Origin: Rhizobium subbaraonis
GTDB lineage: Bacteria; Pseudomonadota; Alphaproteobacteria; Rhizobiales; Rhizobiaceae
Assembly (NCBI RefSeq): GCF_900220975.1
Contig: NZ_OBQD01000005.1
Location: 201,447 to 265,446, forward strand
Length of the DNA stretch: 64,000 bases
Direction: 5' to 3'
The notes under the pieces are model-generated. The model searched no databases. It worked only from the letters and a program-made list of their open reading frames with translations, and was not told the origin of the DNA. The translations under genes were made by a program, and so were the position numbers. This document shows positions 34,146 through 42,690 of this stretch, piece by piece (the stretch's first letter is position 1; each line of letters starts with the position of its first letter).

Positions 34146-35158
34146 TCAAGCGCCGATAGATGCTGGCTGAACATCTCCTTCGGTGTCCGAAACCCCAGGC
34201 ATTTGCGCGGCGTGTCGTTGAGCCGGTCGCATGTTGAGCCGGTCGCATAAGGAGCGGATCTCCTGATCTGCGATATCCAGCACGATGGTCTCCGGCGGCA
34301 GATAACGTCGGAAGCGTTTGTTGGTATTCTCCACCGTTCCCTTCTGCCATGGCGCCTGCGGGTCGCAGAACCAAGCTGCCGTTCCCATGCCGCGCTTCAG
34401 TTCGCGCCATGAGACGAACTCCAGCCCTCGATCGAATGTGAGGCTTTGTCGGGCTTGGACGGGTAGGGGTGCCAGATGGCGGATTAACTGATTCATGATC
34501 GGCTTGGAGCGTCTGTCGTTGTTGCGAAACAGCAGGGTGTAGCGGCTCTTGCGCTCAACGACGGTGGCGACGTTTGCGGCGCCGTGCTCCTTTCTGAAGA
34601 TCATCAGATCCGCTTCCCAGTGACCAAATTCGCTGCGGGAATTGACGGTCTCAGGTCTGTTTCGGATGGCGCATTCGCTTGGAAAGACAAGGCTTCTTGG
34701 TTTGCGTGCGTATCGCGGTCGTCGTTTGCGACGACGCTCAGGCAGGTGCCGGGCCAACTGCTGATCCTGGCCTTCCTTCGAGTAGACGTATTGATAGATT
34801 GTCTCATGGCTTAATCGGGCAGAGGAACCGCTGGAAGCTTCAACCGTCCGGAAATTTGTTCCGGCGAACAGCCGTCCTTAAGGCGATCGATAACCGCGGC
34901 GCACAGGTGCGGATCACGCAGCAGCTTGCGATACTTGCGCCTTCGGTCCATCGCCATTCCATGCGCCGTCATGTGCCAATAGCCTTCGGCCATCGGCACA
35001 TCATGATCATGCAAAAAATTCCGTCTGATCTCGCGGCAGATCGTCGAGCGATCCCGCTGCAGAGCGCGCGCGATCTCGGCCTGGCTGAACTTCTTCTCAT
35101 GCATGCGCGCAATGATGCGGCGTTCGTCAAAACTCAACTGCGCAAAGGACCGGGCCAT
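34146..35158 (-). pseudogene. IS30-family transposase, two frame disruptions
   Basis: The 5' part (35158 down to a stop at 34811) encodes the helix-turn-helix region: LSFDERRIIARMHEKKFSQ, IARALQRDRSTICREIRRN, and DGCSPEQISGRL. The frame then shifts: HETIYQYVYSKEGQDQQ and the DDE domain (EFGHWEADLMIF, LTFDRGLEF, QAPWQKGTVENTNKRFRRYLP) continue in another frame near 34757-34860. A second lesion is a 16-bp tandem duplication (GTTGAGCCGGTCGCAT twice, 34217-34248), which throws the C-terminus (expected LNDTPRKCLGFRTP) out of frame. Removing both would restore a single full-length IS30 transposase. Confidence 0.85.
34217..34248. repeat. 16-bp perfect tandem duplication inside the IS30 transposase
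   Basis: GTTGAGCCGGTCGCAT occurs twice back to back (34217-34232 and 34233-34248). Its length is not a multiple of three, so it shifts the transposase frame. Confidence 0.95.
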
Positions 35159-35366
35159 TCCATCCTCCTGAAACCATGGCCATTATTGTCCTCGTTGCAT
35201 TTGAAAATGGAATCTGCCCGGCTACACATAAATGTCAGATAAGATAGATTATGGAATGCAATGAGCTCCCCCGGTACCGCATCGCGTGCCCTTCGCCCGA
35301 AGCGTTCGAGCTTCGTCAGCCATCACCGTCGCCTCGTCACGTCACGAACCGCCAATGGCGTTTTTC

Positions 35367-35768
35367 CTAGAACCAGAGATCGCGCACGCATTTCCCTGTC
35401 GATGGAAGGTCCTCGAACGTGTCGAGACCATCGAAATGATCGATCGGCAAATCGCAGACGGCATCCGGCGGCGCGAGACGCACGTTGACGGCCATGCGCC
35501 GACGGCCTTCCTTGTCAAGCCGCAGGCCACGCCAGCTCAGGACACAGCCGCAGGTCGGACAGAACAGAATTTCAAGCGAAGACCGATCCCGACGGTCCCG
35601 GCTGTAGGAAGCGGTCTCGCCGGTCAGCGTGATCCGCTCGTCCTCATAATCATATGCCCAGAGCGCGCCGTAGCGCCGGCAGAGCGTGCAGTTGCAGGCA
35701 GTGATCGACCCCGGATCGCCCTTCAGCGTCCACTTCGCGCCGCCGCAATGGCATGAGCCGGTCAACAT
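35367..35768 (-). CDS. GFA family (Mss4-like) zinc protein
   Basis: 133 residues with the glutathione-dependent formaldehyde-activating (GFA) fold signature: GSCHCGG near the start, ACNCTLCRRYGALW, and FCPTCGC, which supply the structural and catalytic-type zinc cysteines. Most members of this superfamily are not true Gfa enzymes and have no assigned substrate. The start at 35768 (MLTGSCHCGG) follows GGTGGA by seven bases; an ATG five codons upstream is the alternative. It is divergent from the VOC protein gene about 270 bp away. Confidence 0.82.
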   Translation of the reverse strand: MLTGSCHCGGAKWTLKGDPGSITACNCTLCRRYGALWAYDYEDERITLTGETASYSRDRRDRSSLEILFCPTCGCVLSWRGLRLDKEGRRRMAVNVRLAPPDAVCDLPIDHFDGLDTFEDLPSTGKCVRDLWF

Positions 35769-36035
35769 CGTAAGGTCCACCATGATATTATGGAACGACG
35801 ATCATACTGCCTTGACCGGGCAGACTCTGCAACCGGGTTGACTCCGGATGCAAGGTGGCCGGCCGAGCAACCCTTGCCGATTTCGTTGCCGAACCGGCTT
35901 TCTACACCTGGACAGCGACCTGATGCGAAGGGAAAGGCAATAGGCGGGTGGCGGAAAGCGATCCTTGGTCTATTTAGCTGGATGGATGATGGAAGGATGA
36001 ACTTTCCCGATGTCAAAAAAGGAAGGGAGTTTGCT

Positions 36036-36509
36036 ATGGCCAAGAATACGATTTGTCTCTGGTTCGACAAGGACGCCGAGGCTGCAGCCCGATTCTATGC
36101 GGGGATCTTTCCCGACAGCGCCGTCGGTGCGGTTCGCCGCGCCCCCGGTGACTATCCCTCCGGCAAGGAAGGCGATGTGCTGACGGTGGAATTCACCGTC
36201 GCCGGCATTCCCTGCCTCGGCCTCAATGGAGGTCCGATGTTCAAGCACAACGAGGCGTTTTCGTTCCAGATCGCGACCGACGACCAGGAAGAGACCGACC
36301 GTTACTGGAACGCGATCGTCGGCAACGGCGGTCAGGAAAGCGCTTGCGGCTGGTGCAAGGACAGATGGGGCATCTCCTGGCAGATCACCCCGCGGGTCCT
36401 GACCGAGGCCATGGCGGCGGGCGGAGCCGAGGCTAAGCGCGCGTTCGAGGCGATGATGACCATGCGGAAGATCGACGTCGCCGCAATCGAGGCGGCGCGA
36501 CGCGGCTGA
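36036..36509 (+). CDS. VOC family protein, PhnB-like
   Basis: 157 residues of the PhnB/3-demethylubiquinone-methyltransferase-like branch of the vicinal-oxygen-chelate fold. Signatures are ICLWFDKDAEAAARFYAGIF, GDVLTVEFTVAGIPCLGLNG, FKHNEAFSFQI, CGWCKDRWGISWQITPR, and an EAMMTMRKIDVAAIEAA end. The reaction is unknown. The start at 36036 has GGAAGGGAG about eight bases upstream; the frame is open further upstream but without support. Confidence 0.85.
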   Translation: MAKNTICLWFDKDAEAAARFYAGIFPDSAVGAVRRAPGDYPSGKEGDVLTVEFTVAGIPCLGLNGGPMFKHNEAFSFQIATDDQEETDRYWNAIVGNGGQESACGWCKDRWGISWQITPRVLTEAMAAGGAEAKRAFEAMMTMRKIDVAAIEAARRG

Positions 36510-36620
36510 ACGGCGCCTTTCGGCGCACCGCAGTCATACTTCTTCGGCGATCGAAACCATCGCCTCCTCGGCCCTTTCCTGGCACCGTCATCGATGACTG
36601 GTCGAACGAGCGAAATCGGG

Positions 36621-36982
36621 TCAGGGACGCACACAACTGACGATGAAGCGGAGATACACAAGTGTCCGCAGCTTGTTCCTGAGGCTTGCATTCCGTCGTT
36701 GAGCTCTCGCTATCGGTTCGTGGGAACGCAGTTCGATATCGGAGAAACCCGCGGCTGCCAGAAGGGGCACGAGCATGTCCGGCCGCAGACCTCTGCCAAA
36801 AGGCAGAGCGTTCATGACGCGCCCGTGGCGTTCGCCGAGTGCGGCGTCATAGTTTGGGTCAATACCGACGGCGCGATCGATCAGCGTAATGAACAGGCGC
36901 GCGATGCGACCGGAAGGCTTCGGCTCGGCCCAGGGCCGACAATCCGAAAGGAGATGTAGCCGGATTGCCAGACGGTCGACGG
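36621..36982 (-). pseudogene. C-terminal fragment of a class I SAM-dependent methyltransferase
   Basis: The minus-strand frame is open from the 3' end of tRNA-Pro. It reads ...EPKPSGRIARLFITLIDRAV, GIDPNYDAALGERHGRVMNA, LRPDMLVPLLAAAGFSDIEL, then RRNASLRNKLRTLVYLRFIV and a stop. The AAGFSDIEL strand-helix and the flanking text match the C-terminal third of ubiquinone/sterol-type methyltransferases. The SAM-binding N-terminal two thirds are missing, cut off at the tRNA gene. The remaining 36510-36620 gap holds nothing recognisable. Confidence 0.55.
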
Positions 36983-37059
<77 letters not shown>

Positions 37060-37196
37060 CCGATCCGTTCGGCGGAGATACACGCATCCGCCACATGCCG
37101 CAACAGCAAAATGCTCTGATACCAAATGCCGGCCGCCCAAGAGGAAACCCGCCGAAGAGGAAAGCGGTTGGACCTGGGGATTGGGGGCGGATGCCA

Positions 37197-37517
37197 TCAG
37201 AAGTCGAAAACATCCTCCAAGACGACCCGGCGGGTCAGGAGCAGCGAACGATCCGGCTGGATCACATAGGTCTCCTGGACCGTGCGACCAAATTGGTCGG
37301 TGAACCGATGATGGAACCAACTGCCGATCGGCGACTTGGTCAGTTTCGTCCTGGGCTGGCCGCCATAGGTGATGCTGCCCGGAATCGGTTCGGGATAACG
37401 GCCACCGGGCGACGTCGTGCACCCGCCAAGGCCGACAATAGCGACAATAGCGACAAAGCCGGCCCATTTCGAAGCAAGCGGCACGCGCAGAACACAACCG
37501 TTCAACTTACAAAGCAT
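37197..37517 (-). CDS. small lipoprotein
   Basis: 106 residues. The lipobox is clear: FVAIVAIVGLGGC with Cys as the lipidated residue, then TTSPGGRYPEPIPGSITYGG. The mature part is short and ends RRVVLEDVFDF; it contains the beta-rich IGSWFHHRFTDQFGRTVQET and YVIQPDRSLLLTR. The start at 37517 is set by AAGGAGGG about six bases upstream. The family is unnamed as far as I can tell; similar short lipoproteins are common in rhizobia. Confidence 0.72.
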   Translation of the reverse strand: MLCKLNGCVLRVPLASKWAGFVAIVAIVGLGGCTTSPGGRYPEPIPGSITYGGQPRTKLTKSPIGSWFHHRFTDQFGRTVQETYVIQPDRSLLLTRRVVLEDVFDF

Positions 37518-37845
37518 CGTGGCCCTCCTTGCGACAGAACTGCGGCAGTCGTCGTATGCACGCAACGTCCGGTCCCGGGCGTCGGTTCCACAATAGCAAA
37601 TTGGTCGGACGAACCGACAAAGCAAGGACCAGCAGCGGCGCTGAGCCGTTGAAATGCTGCCGTGCCAGTGTTATGGCTCCCGCACGCGGGGCGCGCGCCT
37701 GTACGGATCTGTGGCCGTTCGTCGAACGAAGTGGCTCAGTTCGTTGGTTTTCCCCTGCCCTGACATTTGCCGTTTACCGATTCTGCGCTATGCATGGGCA
37801 ATGCCGGTGCGGCACGAAATCGAACCTGCTGGAGACAGAATACCG

Positions 37846-38151
37846 ATGTCCGCGAAGATCTACCGTCCCGCCAAGACCGCGATGCAGTCCGGCAAGGCGA
37901 AAACGCATCGCTGGGTTCTGGAATTCGACCAGGAACGCGCCCGTACGATCGATCCGATCATGGGCTATACGAGTTCCAGCGACATGCGCCAGCAGGTCAA
38001 GTTGACATTCGAGACCTGTGAACTGGCGGTTGCTTATGCCGAACGCAACGGGCTGGAATATCGTGTGATCGAGCCGCACGACGCGACGCGCAAGAAGGTC
38101 GCCTACCCCGACAATTTCCGCTTCAACCGCATGCAGCCCTGGACCCACTGA
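37846..38151 (+). CDS. NADH:ubiquinone oxidoreductase accessory subunit (NDUFS4-like, ETC complex I subunit)
   Basis: 101 residues, the bacterial counterpart of the mitochondrial complex-I 18-kDa (NDUFS4/AQDQ) subunit, restricted to Alphaproteobacteria. It reads MSAKIYRPAKTAMQSGKAKT, HRWVLEFDQE, GYTSSSDMRQQVKLTFETCE and KKVAYPDNFRFNRMQPWTH. It helps stabilise the peripheral arm of complex I. The start ATG at 37846 has GGAGACAG upstream; a frame 16 codons longer is open but not conserved. tRNA-Arg follows 17 bp after the stop. Confidence 0.9.
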   Translation: MSAKIYRPAKTAMQSGKAKTHRWVLEFDQERARTIDPIMGYTSSSDMRQQVKLTFETCELAVAYAERNGLEYRVIEPHDATRKKVAYPDNFRFNRMQPWTH

Positions 38152-38168
38152 CCCGGCCTGCCGGCAAC

Positions 38169-38245
38169 GGCCCCTTAGCTCAGCTGGATAGAGCAACTGC
38201 CTTCTAAGCAGTAGGTCGCAGGTTCGAATCCTGCAGGGGTCGCCA
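38169..38245 (+). tRNA. tRNA-Arg(TCT)
   Basis: 77 bases with encoded CCA: acceptor GGCCCCT / AGGGGTC, anticodon loop CTTCTAA giving TCT, and T-arm GCAGG-TTCGAAT-CCTGC. The integrase stub and island begin just downstream, so this gene is the likely integration target. Confidence 0.97.
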
Positions 38246-38375
38246 AAAAATGCCGGCTTTTTCAGGGCTTTCAGCCCAAAAACACCCACACCATCACGTT
38301 TATCGTCACGTTTTGCCGCCTTGAACAGCGCCAAAGCGCCCTACCCCCGTTCCGAATTCAAAATGATTTCGGAAA

Positions 38376-38396
38376 AATTCATTTTCAAAATGAATT
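38376..38396. repeat. 21-base perfect palindrome with a nearby partial copy
   Basis: The core TTCATTTTCAAAATGAA extends by AA/TT on each side, ten-base arms around one C. TTCAAAATGA from the right arm also occurs 27 bp upstream (38357-38366). It lies between tRNA-Arg and the integrase stub in AT-rich DNA, where recombinase arm sites or an operator would be expected. Confidence 0.7.
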
Positions 38397-38474
38397 CCAT
38401 ACCAAAATCAATTACTTACTAGTTGACGCGGCGGCGATCCTCGTCTATGCCGCCTCTATCACGAGCGTTCGCCC

Positions 38475-38490
38475 GGACCTGATCAGGTCC
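38475..38490. repeat. 16-base perfect palindrome upstream of the integrase stub
   Basis: GGACCTGATCAGGTCC, a perfect eight-base dyad with no spacer, about 100 bp upstream of the integrase start. It could be an operator or a recombinase site. Confidence 0.6.
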
Positions 38491-38595
38491 AGTCAGCATT
38501 TCCAGCGACGTTCGTTCCCTTCATCAAAATTCATTGAAGAGACCGACGTTTCGCCATCGAAGCGTGAACTCGTTTTTTCACAGAGGCAATTTGTT

Positions 38596-38895
38596 ATGGC
38601 AGCGAAGAAGCAGCGCTACATGCTGCAAAAAAACGGCATCTGGCATTTTCGTATCATGGTGCCCATGCACCTACGCGAGAAGTTTGGCAGAGCCGATTTC
38701 AGCCATTCATTGGGGACCCGGGACTTCGACACAGCACACCGCAAGGCGATGGCGCTTGCCCTCAAATACAAAGAGATGTTCGACGCGGGCGAACTGCCTG
38801 CCAAGAGAGACGACTACACGGCGGAACACATACGGACGATTTCGGTCAAGAACGGCGTTGAACCGCATTCCTACCAATGGATTCGGTCGCCCTGA
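38596..38895 (+). pseudogene. truncated DUF6538 tyrosine recombinase (N-terminal stub)
   Basis: 99 codons that match only the N-terminal domain of tyrosine recombinases: YMLQKNGIWHFRIMVPMHLR, then SHSLGTRDFDTAHRKAMAL. The core-binding and catalytic domains (the R, H and Y residues) are missing. The start has AGAGGCAA upstream and looks real, so the product may still be made, but it cannot recombine DNA. Position directly after tRNA-Arg is typical of an integrative element's int gene; here only the stub remains. Confidence 0.75.
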
Positions 38896-38948
38896 GAAGC
38901 AGCAAGCAGCCGACCAACGAACCCATTTGGTGAAAGGACCGGCTGCAC

Positions 38949-39077
38949 ATGAAAAATCTCGGAACGCTCAGCTTTAAACTTCTCGGCATTGTCGAAGTGT
39001 CAGGCACCGGACTTGGCATTATCGTTGCCGGTCTGCTGGTTTTGCTCGTGCTGCCTATTGTGCGTGCTCGAAAGTGA
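38949..39077 (+). CDS. predicted 42-aa single-span membrane protein
   Basis: Reads MKNLGTLSFKLLGIVEVSG, then TGLGIIVAGLLVLLVLPIVR, then ARK. One helix of about 20 residues ends in a short basic tail, with a GAAAGGA ribosome site upstream. Too short for a family call. It sits between the integrase stub and the Rap1a-like gene. Confidence 0.4.
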   Translation: MKNLGTLSFKLLGIVEVSGTGLGIIVAGLLVLLVLPIVRARK

Positions 39078-39120
39078 CCCAAACTCTTCACTTTTCATTC
39101 GGAATTGGTGCAATCTCGAA

Positions 39121-39435
39121 ATGATCAAATCCACTGTTCCCGCTCTGCTATTTCTCGCCATTCCCTGTATTGCTTCTGCGGAAATCTCGAAGAACACGTT
39201 GTTCAATAAGTGCGATCAAGGAAAAAAGACGTACGATGTTTCCTACGCCATAATACTCACTCACCACATCAACCCGGAATTGAAGCAAGGAATCTGTATT
39301 CCTGAAAGCACCACGTTCGGTGAGACGGAAAACGTTGTTTGTGATTACCTTAAGGAGCACCCCGAAAGACGTGGTGAGGATGATCGAGTGTTGGCGGTAG
39401 AGTCACTTAAGCATGCTTACCCATGCCAGAAGTGA
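39121..39435 (+). CDS. Rap1a/Tai family exported protein (immunity-type fold)
   Basis: 104 residues. A signal peptide (MIKSTVPALLFLAIPCIASA) is followed by GICIPESTTFGETENVVCDY and LKEHPERRGEDDRVLAVESL, ending KHAYPC. The Y-L-x-x-H-P-E-R motif and terminal P-C match the Rap1a/Tai domain, first described as immunity proteins against T6SS amidase effectors. Many members are orphan; no effector or T6SS gene is seen here. The gene is AT-rich relative to the core genome. Confidence 0.68.
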   Translation: MIKSTVPALLFLAIPCIASAEISKNTLFNKCDQGKKTYDVSYAIILTHHINPELKQGICIPESTTFGETENVVCDYLKEHPERRGEDDRVLAVESLKHAYPCQK

Positions 39436-39850
39436 GCCAACATGCGGTCAGTACTGATGTAAACCAGCGTTTCTGAACACCGACAATCGGGACAACGTAT
39501 CGGCAGCTATCCTGATAGGGTATGGCTCAAGATATAATTACGTTTATCTCAGGGAATTGAAAACCCGACACATTGGGCGGGTCTTGGCTCGGCGGCGCTC
39601 AAACGTTTCGCTTGCTATAGGCTTCTGAAGTTTGAATAACTCGGCGCATCTATTCTTCAAAATAATCTTCGAACTGGCGGATGCAGTTGTGCCGCGGGAG
39701 GGCGTTGTCGTAGCAGCAGCCCCAACGTCGCCTATATTGATCTAGGTCAGTGCAATAAGAGAATCTGTATGTCATTTTGGTCATGTCGTCCTATCTCGAC
39801 GGAAGGATCGACAAGCACGCACGGTCAGTTCTTGGGAGGAGTGACGATCC
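39436..39850 (+). other. 415-base intergenic region in the island
   Basis: No convincing gene. CCCGAC-ACATT-GGGCGGG at about 39564-39582 may be a weak hairpin. The 3' part should hold the promoter of the first amidohydrolase. Confidence 0.4.
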
Positions 39851-41629
39851 ATGTGTTTTGCTTGCAGTCCTTTCGCCGGCGCCCTCGGCGCCGCCCTCTC
39901 GCGCCGCGCGGTCCTGAAACACACGATCGCTGGCGTCGCGTTTGCCGGCACCGCGAGGGCGGCGCCTGCCTTCCTTTGCACCGAGGCGCAAGCGGCGACT
40001 GAAATCGTCGATACGCTCTATGTCGGCGGCCCGATCGTCACGATCAATGACTCCCAGCCGACCGCCGAGGCAGTGCTCGTGCGTGGCGGCAAGATTGTTG
40101 CCGTGGGCGCCCGCGCCGAGGTCGAAAGCCAAGCGACGGGTCCGATCGCGACCGTCGACCTCATGGGCAAGACGATGCTTCCGGGTTTCGTCGATCCGCA
40201 TGGGCATGTCGTCATGGTCGGGCTACAGGCCCTCGCAGCGAACCTCCTGCCGGCGCCTGACGGAGAAGGCAATAGCATCCCTGCGCTGCAACGTGTACTG
40301 CGCGACTGGATCGCCACCAAAAGCGAGGTCATCAAGCGCTACGGCGTTATCGTCGGCTTCGGCTACGACGACTCGCAACTTGAGGAGCAACGCCACCCCA
40401 CCCGCGCCGACCTCGATGCTGTTTCGTCCGACACTCCGATTTTGATCGTCCACCAATCGGGTCATCTCGGCGTTCTGAACAGCAAGGCGCTCGAGGAGGC
40501 GGGCTTGGCCAAGGGGACGCCCAATCCGCCCGGCGGCGCGTTCCGTCGCGAGGCCGACGGAGAGACCCCAAACGGTGTGTGCGAGGAGGCGGCCTTCTTT
40601 ACTGCGGCCGGCAAGCTCCTGGGCCGTCTGGACGCGCAAGCCTATCTCGAAATGATCAAGGCAGGGGCAGCGTTCTACGCCTCATTCGGATACACGACCG
40701 TCCAGGAAGGGCGCGCCATGCCGGGCAGCGCAACCATGCTTGCGAAGGCCGGCGAAGCAGGGCTGCTCGATGTCGACGTCGTCGTCTATCCTGACATCTT
40801 TCAGTCTCTCAATGAAATTGCGCCCTCCCGCGAGTACAGGAACCGGGTCCGGATCGGTGGCGCCAAAGCGACCATCGACGGCTCGCCCCAGGGCAAGACC
40901 GCGTTTCTCTCGCAGCCATACTACAAGCCACCGGAGGGGAAGGACGCCGACTATCGCGGCTACGCGGCGATCACCAAGGAGCAAATCGTCGATGCCGTCG
41001 ATCTCGCCTTCGCAAACGGCTGGCAGATCCTCACCCACGCCAATGGCGACGCGGCGGTCGACTGGCTGATCGAGGCGGTCGGCGCCGCGACCGCGAAGCA
41101 CGGTTCAGGCGATCGGCGCGCGGTCCTGGTACACGGCCAGACCGCGAGGCTCGACCAACTGCCGAAACTGCAGGAGCTCACCATCCTGCCCTCCTTCTTC
41201 CCGATGCATACCTATTACTGGGGCGACTGGCATCGCAGTTCGGTTCTGGGGCCGGAGCGGGCCGAGCGCATCTCGCCCTGCAATTCGGCGCGCGAACTCG
41301 GCATGATCTTTACAAGCCATCACGACGCGCCAGTTGCGAACCCGGACGCGATCCGCGTGCTATCGGCGACCGTCACGCGCGTGACACGCTCGGGCTACGT
41401 GCTCGGCCCCGAGGAGCGGGTCGATACGTTGACCGCGCTCAAGGCCATGACGATCTGGCCGGCAGTCCAGTATTTCGAGGAGGCGAGCAAGGGCACGATC
41501 GAGCCCGGCAAGCTCGCTGACTTCGTCATCCTGAGCGATAACCCTCTGGCGGTGAAGCCTGAGGCGTTGATCACGCTCAAGGTCGTCGAGACGATCAAGG
41601 AAGGAAAGAGCGTCTACCGCGCGGCCTGA
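39851..41629 (+). CDS. Tat-exported amidohydrolase family 3 (YtcJ-like), MCxxC leader
   Basis: 592 residues of the amidohydrolase_3/YtcJ superfamily: metal-dependent hydrolases of amides, lactams and similar bonds. Metal ligands visible include the first H-x-H (LPGFVDPHGHVVM), a His in LTHANGDAAVDW, HGQ, and the late SHHDAPVANPD. The N-terminus is striking: MCFACSPF gives M-C-x-x-C, then LSRRAVLKHTIAG, a twin-arginine-like motif, and a hydrophobic stretch ending AQA. It is homologous to the second amidohydrolase of this locus, including the leader. A GGGAGGAGT ribosome site lies 11-15 bases upstream. Substrate unknown. Confidence 0.85.
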   Translation: MCFACSPFAGALGAALSRRAVLKHTIAGVAFAGTARAAPAFLCTEAQAATEIVDTLYVGGPIVTINDSQPTAEAVLVRGGKIVAVGARAEVESQATGPIATVDLMGKTMLPGFVDPHGHVVMVGLQALAANLLPAPDGEGNSIPALQRVLRDWIATKSEVIKRYGVIVGFGYDDSQLEEQRHPTRADLDAVSSDTPILIVHQSGHLGVLNSKALEEAGLAKGTPNPPGGAFRREADGETPNGVCEEAAFFTAAGKLLGRLDAQAYLEMIKAGAAFYASFGYTTVQEGRAMPGSATMLAKAGEAGLLDVDVVVYPDIFQSLNEIAPSREYRNRVRIGGAKATIDGSPQGKTAFLSQPYYKPPEGKDADYRGYAAITKEQIVDAVDLAFANGWQILTHANGDAAVDWLIEAVGAATAKHGSGDRRAVLVHGQTARLDQLPKLQELTILPSFFPMHTYYWGDWHRSSVLGPERAERISPCNSARELGMIFTSHHDAPVANPDAIRVLSATVTRVTRSGYVLGPEERVDTLTALKAMTIWPAVQYFEEASKGTIEPGKLADFVILSDNPLAVKPEALITLKVVETIKEGKSVYRAA

Positions 41630-41695
41630 GGGATCGGAGTAGATGCACACGACCTCGGGCTGCGGGACACATCGCACCGTTGGAAGGCGAAGGGG

Positions 41696-42595
41696 ATGAA
41701 CGTTCGAGCTTGGACACTGACGGCGACACGGTGGGTCATGGTTGCGGCGGCCATCAGCACCTACGGCATCGCGTCAATGACCTACGCGAGCGCGGGCGAC
41801 GATACGCGTCGGCTGATCTCCGTGCACGGTCAGACCATCGAAACCTTCGTCTTTGGCGAGGGCCCGGAAACGCTGATTATGGCTGCCGGCAACGGACGAC
41901 CGGCGTCGCAACTGAAGGATCTCGCCAAGGCCATTTCCTCCGCCGGCATTCGTACAGTCATCTACAACTACCGTGGAATTGGCGCGAGTGACGGCCCGCT
42001 CGACGGATTAACGCTCGTCGACTACGGCAACGATGTCTGGGCGATTGCCGACGCGCTCGGCGTGCAGAAGGTGCATCTGGCCGGCAAGACCTATGGCAAC
42101 CGGGTCATGCGCGCCGCGTCCCAGGCAAAGCCGGACCGAGTCGCGACGATCATTCTGGTCGGCGCCGGCGGCGAGGTACTGCCCTCGGAGGAAACGATGG
42201 CGCTGTACAAACGGTACCTCGACCCCGACGTGCCCAAGTCCGAATGGCTGTCGTTGCAGGCGAAGTTGATGTATGCGCCCGGAAACGAGCGTCTGGCCGA
42301 AAAGGACGCGGGCGAAGGCGAGTTCCCTGCGGTCGCAGCCGCTGAGGCCAAGGCCAGCGATGCGACCCCAAAGGAAGCCTGGAGCACGGGCGGAACCGCG
42401 CCGATGCTGGCGATCACCTGCCTCCTCGACCGTGTCGCCGTGCCGGAAAACGCCTTCAACATTGCCAGGACGCGCCCGAACACCTGGCTCGCGGGGCTGC
42501 CCGGCTGTGGCCACAACATGATAAATGAACAGCCCGAAGAACTGCGCCGCCTGATCGTCGGTTTCATTCAGGCTCGTTCGGGCGCGAACAAGTAG
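41696..42595 (+). CDS. exported alpha/beta-hydrolase-fold protein with Thr at the nucleophile position
   Basis: 299 residues. A signal peptide (about residues 1-34) is followed by an alpha/beta-hydrolase core: TVIYNYRGIGASDGPLDGLT, then VQKVHLAGKTYGNRVMR. The last segment is the nucleophile elbow, where the usual G-x-S-x-G reads G-K-T-Y-G (42083-42097), with Thr in place of Ser. The acid loop is around LLDRVAVPENAF and the catalytic His is in LPGCGHNMINEQPEE. It is either a Thr-nucleophile variant or a noncatalytic member. It is placed 66 bp after the amidohydrolase gene, so one operon is likely. Confidence 0.82.
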   Translation: MNVRAWTLTATRWVMVAAAISTYGIASMTYASAGDDTRRLISVHGQTIETFVFGEGPETLIMAAGNGRPASQLKDLAKAISSAGIRTVIYNYRGIGASDGPLDGLTLVDYGNDVWAIADALGVQKVHLAGKTYGNRVMRAASQAKPDRVATIILVGAGGEVLPSEETMALYKRYLDPDVPKSEWLSLQAKLMYAPGNERLAEKDAGEGEFPAVAAAEAKASDATPKEAWSTGGTAPMLAITCLLDRVAVPENAFNIARTRPNTWLAGLPGCGHNMINEQPEELRRLIVGFIQARSGANK

Positions 42596-42690
42596 CGCAT
42601 CGGTCCGCCGAGAGGACTTCCCGCTCGCCCAAGAACGCGTCGCGCCGAGGTCGGAATCGGGACACATTGGTCTGGAGGAAGGTGACGAAG

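Larger units (their letters stand above)
34100..35215 (-). mobile_element. IS30-family insertion sequence, inactivated
   Basis: Approximate bounds from imperfect terminal inverted repeats sharing AATGCAACG: the left copy is near 34108-34117 and the right copy, inverted, near 35194-35203. The transposase inside is broken in two places. No target-site duplication was established. There is no second copy in the window. Confidence 0.65.

Noticed and set aside
34757-34860. Programmed frameshift in the IS30 transposase
   Set aside because: IS30-family transposases are normally a single frame, and the second lesion at 34217-34248 already shows decay; a plain mutation is simpler.
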